A stretch of DNA of 64,000 bases, taken from positions 558,001 to 622,000 of the forward strand of contig NZ_ML058597.1 of assembly GCF_003635165.1 (NCBI RefSeq). Reading direction: 5' to 3'. A program made the translations under genes and the position numbers. The notes under the pieces were generated by a model. It was not told where the DNA came from. It made no database searches and worked only from the letters and a program-made list of their open reading frames with translations. This document shows positions 46,426 through 55,370 of the stretch, piece by piece. Each line of letters opens with the position of its first letter. The first letter of the stretch is position 1. The DNA is from Burkholderia sp. Nafp2/4-1b (lineage in GTDB: Bacteria; Pseudomonadota; Gammaproteobacteria; Burkholderiales; Burkholderiaceae).

Positions 46426-47301
46426 ATGGAACTTCGGCATCTCCGCTACTTCCTGGCCGTGGCCGCCACGTCGAATTTCACGAAGGCCGCGGAAACGCTC
46501 GGCATGGGGCAGCCGCCGCTGAGCCAGCAGATCAAGGCGCTCGAAAGCGAACTGGGCGTCGAACTGCTCAAACGAACCGCACGCGGCGCCGAACTGACCG
46601 TGGCCGGCGAGGTATTCGCCGAAGAGGCACGCCGCGTGCTCGACGACGCGGAGCGTGCCGCGCGGGCGGCGAAGCGGGCCGCGCGCGGCGAGATCGGGCA
46701 ACTGCGGGTCGGGTTCACCGGCACGGCTGCCTTCAACTCGAAAGTGGCCGACCTGATTCGCCGCTTTCGCGAAGCGTTTCCGGATACCGAACTGACGCTG
46801 CAGGAGGCGACCTCCGGCGTGTTGCTCGACGCGCTCGCGGCCGGGCGGCTCGACGTCGCGATCGTGCGTCCGGAGCGTCGTATCGCCGACACGCTGGTCG
46901 CGGCGGATTGGGACGAGGAGCCGATGTTCGTCGCGATGCCGGTCGCGCATCGGCTCGCGCAGCGTCGTCGGATCGATCTGGCGGAACTGGCCGACGAGGC
47001 GTTCGTGCAGGTGCCGCGCGCAGCGGGCAGTGCGTTGTTCGACGACATCGTCGCCGCATGCAATGCCGCCGGCTTCCAGCCGCGCATGGCGCAGCCGGCG
47101 CCGCAGATCGCGTCGGCCGTCACGCTCGTGGCTGCCGGGCTCGGTGTATCGATCGTGCCGAAGGCCATTACGCAGGTGCAGGTCGCGGGCGTCCTGTATC
47201 GGCCGGTCGCGGGCAAGGGTCTGCGGGCGCGGCTCGCGATCGCGTCGCGGCGCGACGATCCGTCGGCGGTCGTGCGGAATTTCCTGGAACTGGCCTGGTA
47301 G
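46426..47301 (+). CDS. LysR-family transcriptional regulator (YnfL-like)
   Basis: The 291-residue regulator starts MELRHLRYFLAVAATSNFTKAAETL and contains GMGQPPLSQQIKALE, a standard LysR helix-turn-helix (about 1-60). The effector domain occupies about 88-288. Its divergent position implies control of the YnfM-like exporter. Confidence 0.88.
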   Translation: MELRHLRYFLAVAATSNFTKAAETLGMGQPPLSQQIKALESELGVELLKRTARGAELTVAGEVFAEEARRVLDDAERAARAAKRAARGEIGQLRVGFTGTAAFNSKVADLIRRFREAFPDTELTLQEATSGVLLDALAAGRLDVAIVRPERRIADTLVAADWDEEPMFVAMPVAHRLAQRRRIDLAELADEAFVQVPRAAGSALFDDIVAACNAAGFQPRMAQPAPQIASAVTLVAAGLGVSIVPKAITQVQVAGVLYRPVAGKGLRARLAIASRRDDPSAVVRNFLELAW

Positions 47302-47555
47302 CGCGGGAACACGGAGTGCGTCTCGGTCAGCTGCAGCGCCATCGCGTGCGGTGAATGTTCCGATTGACGAACCGCGCACTTTGTCCGGAACGAACGCTGG
47401 CGCGGTTCCGCCGCCTCGCGGCCATCCGGCATGCGGGTTTGATTCGGCTCTGGCCCGAGGCGGGGTGGACTATAAATGGATGCGTGTACCGGTAATTGTC
47501 GGGTGCCCGCGCGTCTCGCGCGAGTTGGCGCCGCCACTGCCGGGGGAGGTGCACC

Positions 47556-49325
47556 TTGGTTCGCCAGACGCTTGCTCGCGCCGTGCTTCGCACCGCGTTG
47601 ATCGGGGGCGTATTTGTCGCCTTTTTGTCTTCGCCGTCGCCAGCCGTCGCCGGGACCGTCGCGCCGCCTGCTGCATCGCCTCCCATGAAGAGCCGGCCCG
47701 CCGCGTCGCCTTACTCGATGTCGGTCGACTTCCCGGCGATCGTCGACCGCTACGGCCCGGCGGTCGTGACGGTCATGACCGCCGCGCCCGACCAGCAAGC
47801 CGGCGGCCCGTACTTCGCGATCCTCGAAACCGACGATCCGCTCGCCGCGTTCTTCCGACGCGGCGCGCCGCTCCCGCCTGCCCAAGGCACGCAGGCGCCG
47901 CCGCCCGATACGTTGCCGCGCGCAATCGCGGGCAGCGGCTCGGGTTTCATCGTCAGCCCTGACGGACTGATTCTGACGTCCGCGCACGTCGTTGCCGATG
48001 CAACCGACGTGACGGTGCGGCTGGCCGACCATCGCGACCTGAAGGCGACGGTGCTGGCCGTCGATCCGCAGAGCGACGTCGCCGTGCTGCACGTCGACGC
48101 GACGCGGCTGCCGGTCGTGCGCATCGGCGATTCGTCGCGGGTGCGCGCCGGCGAACCGGTGATGACGATCGGCGCGCCGGACGGCTCGGGCAACACGGTC
48201 ACGGCCGGCATCGTCAGCGCGACGTCGCATGCGCTGCCCGACGGCACCCCGTTTCCGTTCTTCCAGACTGACATCGCGGTGAATCCCGACAACTCGGGCG
48301 GCCCGGTGTTCAACCGTGCGGGCGACGTGATCGGCATCGCGGTGCAGGTCTATACCGGCGCCGAGCGCTACGCGAGCACGACGTTCGCGATTCCGATCGC
48401 GTTCGCGACGAAGGTGCGGGGGCAGGTGCGGGCGCAGATGCGCGCCAACGCGCAGGCGCAACGTGCGTCGTCCGGCAATGTGCTGGGCGTCGACGTGCAG
48501 GATGTCGGCGCGGGGCTGGCTGCCGCGTTCGGTTTGCCGCGTGCGGCCGGTGCGCTCGTGAACGGCGTGGATCCCGGCTCGCCGGCTGCCGTCGCCGGTG
48601 TGAGGGCTGGCGACGTGATCGTGCAGTTGGGCGCGAAGCCGATCGGCCGGTCGGCCGAGCTGAACGAGGTGGCCGCCGCACTGCCGCCGGGCAAGAAGGC
48701 GGCGCTGCGGCTGGTTCGCAACCGCACGCCGATGGTGTTGATGGTCACGGGGACCGGGGCGGGGATGGGGGCGGGGCCGGGACTGGGGCCGGGCGACGCG
48801 ATCGACAACGCGGCCGCGGCCGGTAGCATGGGTGCGGTCGGTGCGGGCCCGGTTGGGGCGGCCGGGGGTGCTGGTGCCGTGGGTGCTGCGGGTGCCCCCG
48901 GTGCCCCCGGTGCCGCCGGTGCTGCTGGTACTGTCGGTGCTGCTGGTGCTGCTGGTGCTGCTGGTGCTGCTGGTGCTGCTGGTGCCGCCGGTGCGGCCGG
49001 TGGCCCCGGTGCCGCTGGTCCCACCGGCATGACGATGGCCGCCGCACGCACGCCCGAAACCGGCGATCGACTCGGGCTGACGATGCATGCGCTCAGCGAC
49101 GCCGAACGGCGCTCGACGGGGCTCGCGGTCGGGATGATGGTGGACGCGGTGCACGGACCGGCCGCGCACGCGGGTATTCGGCCCGGCGACGTTGTCCTCG
49201 AACTCAACGACACGCTGCTCGAAACGCCGGACGACGTGCAGTCGCTCGAAGCGAGCGGTGGCGTGATCTCGGTGCTGATTCAGCGCGACAACGCGCGCAG
49301 GTTCGTGTCGGTGCGCGCGCGGTAG
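47556..49325 (+). CDS. HtrA/DegP-type serine protease with collagen-like insert
   Basis: TTG 47556 is chosen because a strong ribosome site (gggggaggtg) ends 7 bases before it and a signal peptide (TALIGGVFVAFLSSPSPAVAG) follows; the product is 589 residues. The protease domain (about 95-290) keeps the triad His144 (TSAHVV), Asp174 (SDVAVL) and Ser247 (DNSGGPV). A first PDZ domain spans about 300-385 and a second about 495-585. Between them residues 431-490 form 20 unbroken Gly-X-Y triplets. It should act as a periplasmic quality-control protease. The insert is unlike standard DegP, DegQ or MucD linkers. Confidence 0.88.
   Translation: MVRQTLARAVLRTALIGGVFVAFLSSPSPAVAGTVAPPAASPPMKSRPAASPYSMSVDFPAIVDRYGPAVVTVMTAAPDQQAGGPYFAILETDDPLAAFFRRGAPLPPAQGTQAPPPDTLPRAIAGSGSGFIVSPDGLILTSAHVVADATDVTVRLADHRDLKATVLAVDPQSDVAVLHVDATRLPVVRIGDSSRVRAGEPVMTIGAPDGSGNTVTAGIVSATSHALPDGTPFPFFQTDIAVNPDNSGGPVFNRAGDVIGIAVQVYTGAERYASTTFAIPIAFATKVRGQVRAQMRANAQAQRASSGNVLGVDVQDVGAGLAAAFGLPRAAGALVNGVDPGSPAAVAGVRAGDVIVQLGAKPIGRSAELNEVAAALPPGKKAALRLVRNRTPMVLMVTGTGAGMGAGPGLGPGDAIDNAAAAGSMGAVGAGPVGAAGGAGAVGAAGAPGAPGAAGAAGTVGAAGAAGAAGAAGAAGAAGAAGGPGAAGPTGMTMAAARTPETGDRLGLTMHALSDAERRSTGLAVGMMVDAVHGPAAHAGIRPGDVVLELNDTLLETPDDVQSLEASGGVISVLIQRDNARRFVSVRAR
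48846..49025 (+). repeat. Collagen-like Gly-X-Y tract with 9-bp tandem repeats
   Basis: Twenty contiguous Gly-X-Y triplets are encoded, seven of them consecutive Gly-Ala-Ala. At DNA level ggtgctgct is repeated five times perfectly (48936-48980) and diverges outward. Such a tract can change length by slippage in steps of three residues without breaking the frame. Confidence 0.9.
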
Positions 49326-49477
49326 GCGTTGACGGGGGGAACGCGCACCGATAACGCGGCTTACGCGCCGCTCGTCATGATGTCGGTATCCGCAGTATTC
49401 GCATTGGCGGCCGCGGCATGCGTACGCGACTTCGACGCACGCGAACGGGCCACATGATCGAACGCACATGAACGACA

Positions 49478-49516
49478 TGCCGATCCGGCGAGACGGCTTC
49501 GCCGCCCGGATCGGCA
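49478..49516. terminator. Bidirectional terminator, protease / FAH hydrolase
   Basis: A perfect 11-bp stem TGCCGATCCGG with CCGGATCGGCA encloses a smaller GGC-TTC-GCC hairpin. It sits between convergent genes. No other feature is seen between 49326 and 49587. Confidence 0.75.
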
Positions 49517-49587
49517 CGAATCAACGACACGCGACACGCCGCGTCGGCCGCCGATGAACGGCCCGACGCGCGTGCCAGCGCAACCTC

Positions 49588-50286
49588 TCAAGGCTTCCCG
49601 CCCACGACGAACTCGAACGTCGCCACGCCATCGACGCCACCCGTCACGCGATCGCCCGGCTGCAGCGCGCCGACGCCCGCCGGCGTGCCGGTGAAGATCA
49701 GGTCGCCGGCCTTCAGCTCGACCGAGCGCGACACATACGCGATCACGTCCGGCACGGGCCAGATCATGTCGGCGAGATCGCCTTGCTGGCGCGTGTCGCC
49801 GTTGACCGCGAGCCAGATCCGCCCGCTTGCCGGATGGCCGGTCGCGGTTGCCGGACGCAGCGCCGTCACGGGGCCCGACGCGTCGAAGCCCTTCGCCCAG
49901 TCCCACGGACGGCTCAGCTTTTTCGCTTCGGCCTGCAGGTCGCGGCGCGTGAGGTCGACGCCGACGCCGTAGCCCCACACGTGCGACAGCGCATCGGCGG
50001 GGTCGATCGACCGGCCATCCTTGCCGATCGCGACGACCAGCTCGATTTCATGATGGAGGTCGCCGGTCAGCGGCGGATACGGGACGGTGCCGCCGGCCGG
50101 GACGATAGCGTCGGCCGGCTTCGTGAAGAAGAACGGCGGTTCGCGGTCGGGATCGGCGCCCATTTCGCGCGCGTGGTCGGCGTAGTTGCGGCCGACGCAG
50201 AACACGCGGCGCACCGGAAAGCGCGCGGACGACTGGTCGACTTCGACGGAAGGACGCTCGGCAGCGTCGATGACGTATGCGGACAT
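49588..50286 (-). CDS. Fumarylacetoacetate hydrolase-family protein
   Basis: The 232-residue protein has the FAH C-terminal fold with FCVGRNYADHAREMGAD, the metal-binding acidic set in DLHHEIELVVAIG (about 75-87), GYGVGVDLTRRDLQ and a final FTGTPAGVGALQPGD. It is close to the fumarylpyruvate hydrolase / FAHD1 (oxaloacetate decarboxylase-like) group that cleaves C-C bonds in diketo acids. An AraC regulator lies 142 bp upstream on the same strand. Confidence 0.87.
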   Translation of the reverse strand: MSAYVIDAAERPSVEVDQSSARFPVRRVFCVGRNYADHAREMGADPDREPPFFFTKPADAIVPAGGTVPYPPLTGDLHHEIELVVAIGKDGRSIDPADALSHVWGYGVGVDLTRRDLQAEAKKLSRPWDWAKGFDASGPVTALRPATATGHPASGRIWLAVNGDTRQQGDLADMIWPVPDVIAYVSRSVELKAGDLIFTGTPAGVGALQPGDRVTGGVDGVATFEFVVGGKP

Positions 50287-50428
50287 CGGAGGGCCTCGTT
50301 CGATGGAAAGACGGATGCCTCGCCCGCAGGGTCCACCGCGGGCCGGCATGCATGGAACGATACCCGACGCATCCGCGCGCGGATGCGACGCAACTGCGCT
50401 TTAACTGGACAAAACTACGCGGACAAGA

Positions 50429-51370
50429 CTACGCGTCGCCGCCCGCCGGCGCTTCGTCGGCGTCAGGCAGCGCGGCGTTCGCGTCGCGGTACGCCTTCGG
50501 CGACACGCCGACCCGCGCGCGGAAGCGCCGCGCGAAATATCCTTCGTCGCGAAAGCCGACGGAACGCGCGATGTCCGCGATGCGCCGGCTCGTATGCGCG
50601 AGCAGCGATTGCGCGAGCGCGATCCGGCGTTCGGTCACGAGATCGGTGAAGGTGCTGCCGGTTTCCTTGCGCACCAGGTGCGCGAGGTAGTTCGGCGACA
50701 GGAACGCGGCCTCGGCGGTGGCCGCGAGCGTCAGGTCCTCGCGAGTGAGGTTTGCGCGCACGTGGCGCAGCACGCGCGCGAGCGCGTCGCGCCGGCCCGC
50801 ACGCTGGGCGCCGCGCTGTGCGAGCTTGTCGAGCGCGCCGGCGTACTGCGTGCAGACGAGCCCGATCAGCTGCAGCAGATAGCCGCGCAGCAGCGTGGTC
50901 GAGCCGAAGGTGCGTACGCGGTCGGCGTCGAGCATGCACAGCGCGAGGCGGCGTGCCTCGTCGAGTGCGTCGCCGGTCAGGATGAAGTCGAGATGTTCCT
51001 GGAAGCGGAACGGCGTCAGCTCGGGAAAGCGGTGCGCGGGGACATCCTCGAGATCGAGCGGATCGACGTCGAGATCGGCGCGCAGGAACGCCTGGCTGAA
51101 ATTGATCACGATGAAGTGCGCGCCTTCCGGATGCGGAATCAGGTGCTCGCGGTGCGGCAGCACGAACGCGAGCGCGCCGCGCGGAAACGGCCGCGTGACG
51201 CCGCCGATCCGCTGCTCGGTGTCGCCGCCGAGGTTGAACTGGATCTGGAAATACGCGTGCCGGTGCGGCTCGGTGATCGCCTGGCGCGACGCCTGGTCGC
51301 GGATGTAGAAATCGAGCCGGTCGCTGCGTTCGGGCATCCCGTACAGGCGCGGCGGGGCGGTGGAGGGCAT
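50429..51370 (-). CDS. AraC-family transcriptional regulator
   Basis: The 313-residue regulator has an N-terminal cupin sensor (about 15-100; EPHRHAYFQIQFNLGG) and two C-terminal helix-turn-helices (about 200-295: LAATAEAAFLSPNYLAHLVRKETG and RIADIARSVGFRDEGYFARRFRARVGVSP). It stands between the FAH and SDR genes, so both are candidate targets. Confidence 0.88.
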   Translation of the reverse strand: MPSTAPPRLYGMPERSDRLDFYIRDQASRQAITEPHRHAYFQIQFNLGGDTEQRIGGVTRPFPRGALAFVLPHREHLIPHPEGAHFIVINFSQAFLRADLDVDPLDLEDVPAHRFPELTPFRFQEHLDFILTGDALDEARRLALCMLDADRVRTFGSTTLLRGYLLQLIGLVCTQYAGALDKLAQRGAQRAGRRDALARVLRHVRANLTREDLTLAATAEAAFLSPNYLAHLVRKETGSTFTDLVTERRIALAQSLLAHTSRRIADIARSVGFRDEGYFARRFRARVGVSPKAYRDANAALPDADEAPAGGDA

Positions 51371-51491
51371 GAAGGATTGTGCTGTTCGTGGCGCGGTTGA
51401 GCCGCGATGGTACAGCGAAATCGGTCTGCCTCAGGCTTCGGCCGGAATCGGGGGCCGCAAGCACCTCCGTAGCCGACCGGGGCGGGGTGAA

Positions 51492-51520
51492 CGGCCCGGA
51501 TCCCGCAAACGTCCGGGCCG
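51492..51520 (-). terminator. Terminator hairpin after the SDR gene
   Basis: A perfect 9-bp stem CGGCCCGGA with TCCGGGCCG over an 11-base loop lies 58 bp downstream of the SDR stop on the minus strand. Confidence 0.55.
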
Positions 51521-51578
51521 CATCGCTGGCGCGGTACGCTCGCAGCCGGCCGCGGCAGCGGCCGGACCCGAACGCCGC

Positions 51579-52322
51579 TTACTGGGCCGTGTAGCCGCCG
51601 TCGACCATCAGCGACGCGCCGTTGACGAACGACGCCTCGTCGCTCGCCAGGAACAGCACGGCGTTCGCGACTTCCTCCGCTTTGCCGAGACGCCCGATCG
51701 GATGCAGCGCGATCAGCGCCTCTTTCTGCGCATCCGGCAGGTGTTTGAGCAGCGGCGTGTCGATGTAGCCGGGGCACACGGCGTTCACGCGGATGTTGTG
51801 CTGGCCGTAGTCGATCGCGAGCGTCTGGGTGAGGAGCTTCACACCGCCCTTCGCGGCGGCATAGGCCGTCACGCCCGATTTTCCGACGTGGCTGTGGATC
51901 GAGCCGCAATTGACGATGACGCCGCCGCCTTGTGCATGCATTTGCTGAATCGCATATTTATCGCAAAGATAAACGCCGGTCAGATTGATATCGATCGTCT
52001 TTTGCCATGCGGATTCGTGGAGTTGTTCGATCCGATCGTCGTCGGCAATGCCGGCATTGGCGAACATGATGTCTACGCGACCATAAGCCTGCACGGTTCT
52101 CGATATCAGGTTCTGGACGGATTCGCTTTTCGTGACGTCGGTCTGAATGTAGAGCGCCTGCCCGCCGTTTTCGCCGATGTCGGCGGCGAGCCGCGCGCCC
52201 TTGTCGGTCAAATCGGCAATGACGACCTTGGCGCCTTCCCGCGCAAATGAGCGGACGGTGGCCTCGCCGATGCCGCTTGCCCCGCCGGTTACGATTGCGA
52301 CTTTGTTTTCGAAACGCTTCAT
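51579..52322 (-). CDS. Short-chain dehydrogenase/reductase
   Basis: ATG 52322 with gaggaa 4-9 bases upstream gives 247 residues; an ATG six codons earlier has a poorer site. Classical SDR marks are TGGASGIGEA (cofactor loop, about 12-21), NAG (about 88), Ser in NCGSIHSH and the YAAAK catalytic pair (about 153-157), followed by NAVCPGYIDTP. Asp in VIADLTD suggests NAD+ preference. Its codons include more AT-rich stretches (51940-52060) than its neighbours. The substrate is unknown. Confidence 0.88.
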   Translation of the reverse strand: MKRFENKVAIVTGGASGIGEATVRSFAREGAKVVIADLTDKGARLAADIGENGGQALYIQTDVTKSESVQNLISRTVQAYGRVDIMFANAGIADDDRIEQLHESAWQKTIDINLTGVYLCDKYAIQQMHAQGGGVIVNCGSIHSHVGKSGVTAYAAAKGGVKLLTQTLAIDYGQHNIRVNAVCPGYIDTPLLKHLPDAQKEALIALHPIGRLGKAEEVANAVLFLASDEASFVNGASLMVDGGYTAQ

Positions 52323-52780
52323 CGGATTCCTCGAGTTCATGTTGTTCGTTTGAAAGGAAGTCAGGCTAGCAAAATCCGGGAGGAGGCGTACTGAGGCGTG
52401 CGCAAGGCGGCGCTTTTCCATGCACATCGATAAAGCGGGCCGCTGTTTGTATGGCGGCATATTTGCCGGTAACGGCACTTCCGTGGGCGGGCCGCATGCA
52501 AGGAATGCCGCGCATTTCCCAAGCGGGGATGCGAGCGTGACTGGAGAGGAAAGTCGAGCACAGTCAAAAAGTGTTACGGCGGCCCGAGTCAAACACCCTG
52601 AAGCGCAATGAGCGTCTGCGTCCGCATTGGGCGGAGGCGCTATTGACGATGCGCTTGAAATGGAGAGTGGCCTGGGTTTCGGAGCTCAATGACAGACGAG
52701 CCGAGCAGCCATGCGACGTGGTGTCCGACTTGCCGTTGAAGTAGTCGTATCGCCGATCAACGGTACGCCGCGCCCATCCT
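52323..52780. other. Gene-free region between SDR and uracil-DNA glycosylase genes
   Basis: This 458-bp region is less GC-rich than average and contains no convincing gene on either strand. It should hold the SDR promoter (reading left) but no clear dyad or -24/-12 element is visible. Confidence 0.4.
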
Positions 52781-53380
52781 TCATCGGTCGACCAGCGGCG
52801 CGACGCGCCGGCGCAGTTCGGGCACGACGTCGGCGTCGAACCACGGATGGTGCTTGAACCAGGCCTGGTTGCGCGGCGACGGATGCGGCAGCGGCAGCAC
52901 GTCGGGGCCGTAGTCGCGCCATGTGTGCACGGTATCGGTCAGCGTCGCCTTGCGCGTGCCGCGCAGGAAATGGCGCTGCGCGTACTGGCCGATCAGCAGC
53001 GTCAGCCGGATCGACGGCAGTTCGGCGATCAGCCGGTCGATCCACAATTGCGCGCATTCGGGGCGCGGCGGGTTGTCGCCGCTCGCGCCGCGGCCCGGGT
53101 AGCAGAAGCCCATCGGCACGATCGCGAAGCGCGTCTCGTCGTAGAACGTGTCGGCATCGACGCCGAGCCAGTCGCGCAGCCGCTTGCCGCTCGCGTCGTC
53201 CCACGGGATGCCGCTCGCATGGACGCGCGCGCCGGGCGCCTGGCCGACGATCAGGATGCGTGCGTCGCGATGGGCGCGCACGACCGGGCGCGGGCCGAGC
53301 GGCAGGTCGGCTTCGCACGCGCGGCACGCGCGGATTTCGGTGAGCAGCACGTCGAGCGGCGTGCGCGTTCGTTTCGGCAT
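52781..53380 (-). CDS. Uracil-DNA glycosylase-family protein
   Basis: The 199-residue protein from ATG 53378-53380 has the superfamily motif ILIVGQAPGARVHASGIPWDDASGKRLRDWLG (in pieces, about 42-75) and the distal PLPHPSPRNQAWF substrate-loop region. An N-terminal CRACEA pair is present, but a full four-Cys iron-sulphur set of family 4/5 enzymes is not. It resembles the COG1573 proteins of uncertain repair activity. It lies 163 bp after nasS on the same strand. Confidence 0.8.
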   Translation of the reverse strand: MPKRTRTPLDVLLTEIRACRACEADLPLGPRPVVRAHRDARILIVGQAPGARVHASGIPWDDASGKRLRDWLGVDADTFYDETRFAIVPMGFCYPGRGASGDNPPRPECAQLWIDRLIAELPSIRLTLLIGQYAQRHFLRGTRKATLTDTVHTWRDYGPDVLPLPHPSPRNQAWFKHHPWFDADVVPELRRRVAPLVDR

Positions 53381-53543
53381 CGATTCTGAACGGGGACGGA
53401 GTGGCGCCACGGATCTGAAAGCGTCCGCGCGGCGCGGCGCCGGGGCGGCCCGGCGCGTCGTGTCGGGCGCTGCGTCACACCCGGCAGGCATCGCGCGGCC
53501 GGCGCATCTGCGGCTCCGCGGAGGCGGCTTCCCGTGTCGGAAT

Positions 53544-54587
53544 TCACTCGCCCGCTTCACCGCCTTCGGCGACCGCAGCATCATACAACGCCGTCTGCGC
53601 GATCGCCGCGGCGATCGCCGCGTCGTCGTGCGTGCCGTCGAGCATGCCCCAGCGCCGGTATTGCAACAGGAACCACCTGCCTTCCAGCGGATCGGGCCGG
53701 TTCACGGCGCCGCCGTCGTGGAAGCGGATCGGCAGCGGCGGCTGAGCGAACGGTCCCGGGCCGTAGTCGCCGAGCAGGCGCGGCGCGATCAGCCGGGCCG
53801 GCACGCCGAGCGCGTCGGGCGACGCGAGCCACGCGGCCGCATCGCGACGGTGCGCGGTGCTGTCGAGCCACGCGCACGCATCGACGAGCGTGCGGATCAG
53901 CGCACGCGCGGTGGCCGGATACAGCGCGACGAAATCGCGCCGCGCGGCGAGCACCTTCTCCGGATGGTCGGGCCAGATCTCGCTGGTGACGGCGACGGTG
54001 CGGCCCGCGCCGCACGCTTCGGCCACCGCATGCCACGGCTCGCCCGCGCAGAAGCCGTCGAGCTCGCCGCTCGCGAGCGCCGCGACCATCTCGGGCGGCG
54101 GAATCACGACGCTGCGCACGTCGCGCAGCGGATCGACGCCGTGCGACGCGAGCCAGTGGTTCAGCCACATCGCATGCGTGCCGGTCGGGAAAGTCTGCGC
54201 GAGCAGCGGCTTGCGGCCGAGCGTCGCGAGTGCCGCGCGCACGTCGCCGCTGGCGCGGTATGCATCGGCGAGGCCGCGCGCGAACGTGATCGCCTGGCCG
54301 TTGCGGTTCAGCACCATCAACGCGGCCATGTCGGCCTGCGGGCCGCCGATGCCGACTTGCAGCCCGCACACGAGCCCGTACAGCGCATGCGCGGCATCGA
54401 GCTCGCCGGTCAGCAGCTTGTCGCGCACGGCGGCCCACGACGGCTGGCGGCTCAGTTCGAGCGTCAGGCCGTGGCGCGCGCCGAGCTCCAGATGCTGCGC
54501 GACGATCAGCGGGGCCGCGTCGCTCAGCGCGACGAACCCGAGACGAAGATGCGCGCGTTCCGGCGCGGCGGAAGATGAAGTGTTCAT
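53544..54587 (-). CDS. nasS: Nitrate/nitrite sensor NasS (NrtA-like)
   Basis: The 347-residue protein has an NrtA/CmpA-type binding fold but no signal peptide, as expected for a cytoplasmic sensor. Family phrases are HLRLGFVALSDAAPLIVAQ (about 12-30), AHALYGLVCGLQVGIGGP and a central GELDGFCAGEPWHAVA. NasS is known to sequester NasT and release it when nitrate or nitrite binds. It starts 5 bp after nasT. Confidence 0.88.
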   Translation of the reverse strand: MNTSSSAAPERAHLRLGFVALSDAAPLIVAQHLELGARHGLTLELSRQPSWAAVRDKLLTGELDAAHALYGLVCGLQVGIGGPQADMAALMVLNRNGQAITFARGLADAYRASGDVRAALATLGRKPLLAQTFPTGTHAMWLNHWLASHGVDPLRDVRSVVIPPPEMVAALASGELDGFCAGEPWHAVAEACGAGRTVAVTSEIWPDHPEKVLAARRDFVALYPATARALIRTLVDACAWLDSTAHRRDAAAWLASPDALGVPARLIAPRLLGDYGPGPFAQPPLPIRFHDGGAVNRPDPLEGRWFLLQYRRWGMLDGTHDDAAIAAAIAQTALYDAAVAEGGEAGE

Positions 54588-54592
54588 GGCGA

Positions 54593-55186
54593 TCAGTGAG
54601 GTGGCGCGTCGAGCAGTTGCCGCGCGATGTCGACGATGCGCAGCCCCTGATCCATCGCGCGCTTGCGCAGCAGCGCATACGCATCGTGCTCGGACAGTTT
54701 GCGCTGATCCATCAGTTGGCGCTTCGCGCGGTCGATGAGCTTGCGTTCGGCGAGTTCGCGCTCGACCTCGGCGAGGCGGCGGCGCAATGCGTCGTCGTGC
54801 GAGAAGCGCGCGAGCGCGACTTCGAGGATCGGCGCGAGCCGCTCGGCCGACAGCCCTTCGACGAGATACGCGCTGACGCCCGCGCCGACCGCCGCGTGGA
54901 TCAGCGCGTGGTCGGCGTCGTGGCTGAACATCACCACCGGGCGCGGGGCGGTCGCATGCATCACGGCGAGTTGCTCGAGCGTGTCGCGCGACGGCGAATC
55001 GGTATCGATGATCACGACGTCGGGGCGTTGCTCCTCGACGGCGGCCGGCAGGCGCGCGGGCGTCGCGACATCGTTCAGCATGTCGTAGCCGAGGCGCGCG
55101 AGCGCGTCGCCGAGCTCGCCGATCGGCTTGTCGGTATCGGTGACGAGCAGCACGCGCAGGCGTGCGGATGGGGCAGACGAACTCAT
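54593..55186 (-). CDS. nasT: ANTAR-domain transcription antiterminator NasT
   Basis: The 197-residue protein has a degenerate receiver domain (about 10-125; LRVLLVTDTDKPIG) and a C-terminal ANTAR RNA-binding domain (about 135-190; LAERKLIDRAKRQLMDQRKLSEHDAYALLRKRAMDQ in parts). NasT binds a two-hairpin leader RNA and prevents termination. The matching leader is found before narK at 56664-56789. nasS follows directly; cobA is 184 bp upstream on the same strand. Confidence 0.9.
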   Translation of the reverse strand: MSSSAPSARLRVLLVTDTDKPIGELGDALARLGYDMLNDVATPARLPAAVEEQRPDVVIIDTDSPSRDTLEQLAVMHATAPRPVVMFSHDADHALIHAAVGAGVSAYLVEGLSAERLAPILEVALARFSHDDALRRRLAEVERELAERKLIDRAKRQLMDQRKLSEHDAYALLRKRAMDQGLRIVDIARQLLDAPPH

Positions 55187-55370
55187 GACGCGAACGCAGG
55201 CGGACCGGCTTCGGTGCCAGGGATGAAGGGCGGTTGTGCGGCGCGGACGCAAGCCGCCGGATGCGTGGCCTTGCGTTCACGTCCCCGGCAGCCGGCGCGA
55301 ACGCGGCTGCGGTGAACGAAAAGGCCGTGCGGGCAGCGCCGCGCGATGACGCAATGCATTACGCCACGCA

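Noticed and set aside
48846-49025. Tandem DNA repeats considered as a CRISPR-like or intergenic satellite array
   Set aside because: The unit is 9 bp, has no spacers, and is entirely in frame inside the protease gene as Gly-X-Y codons.
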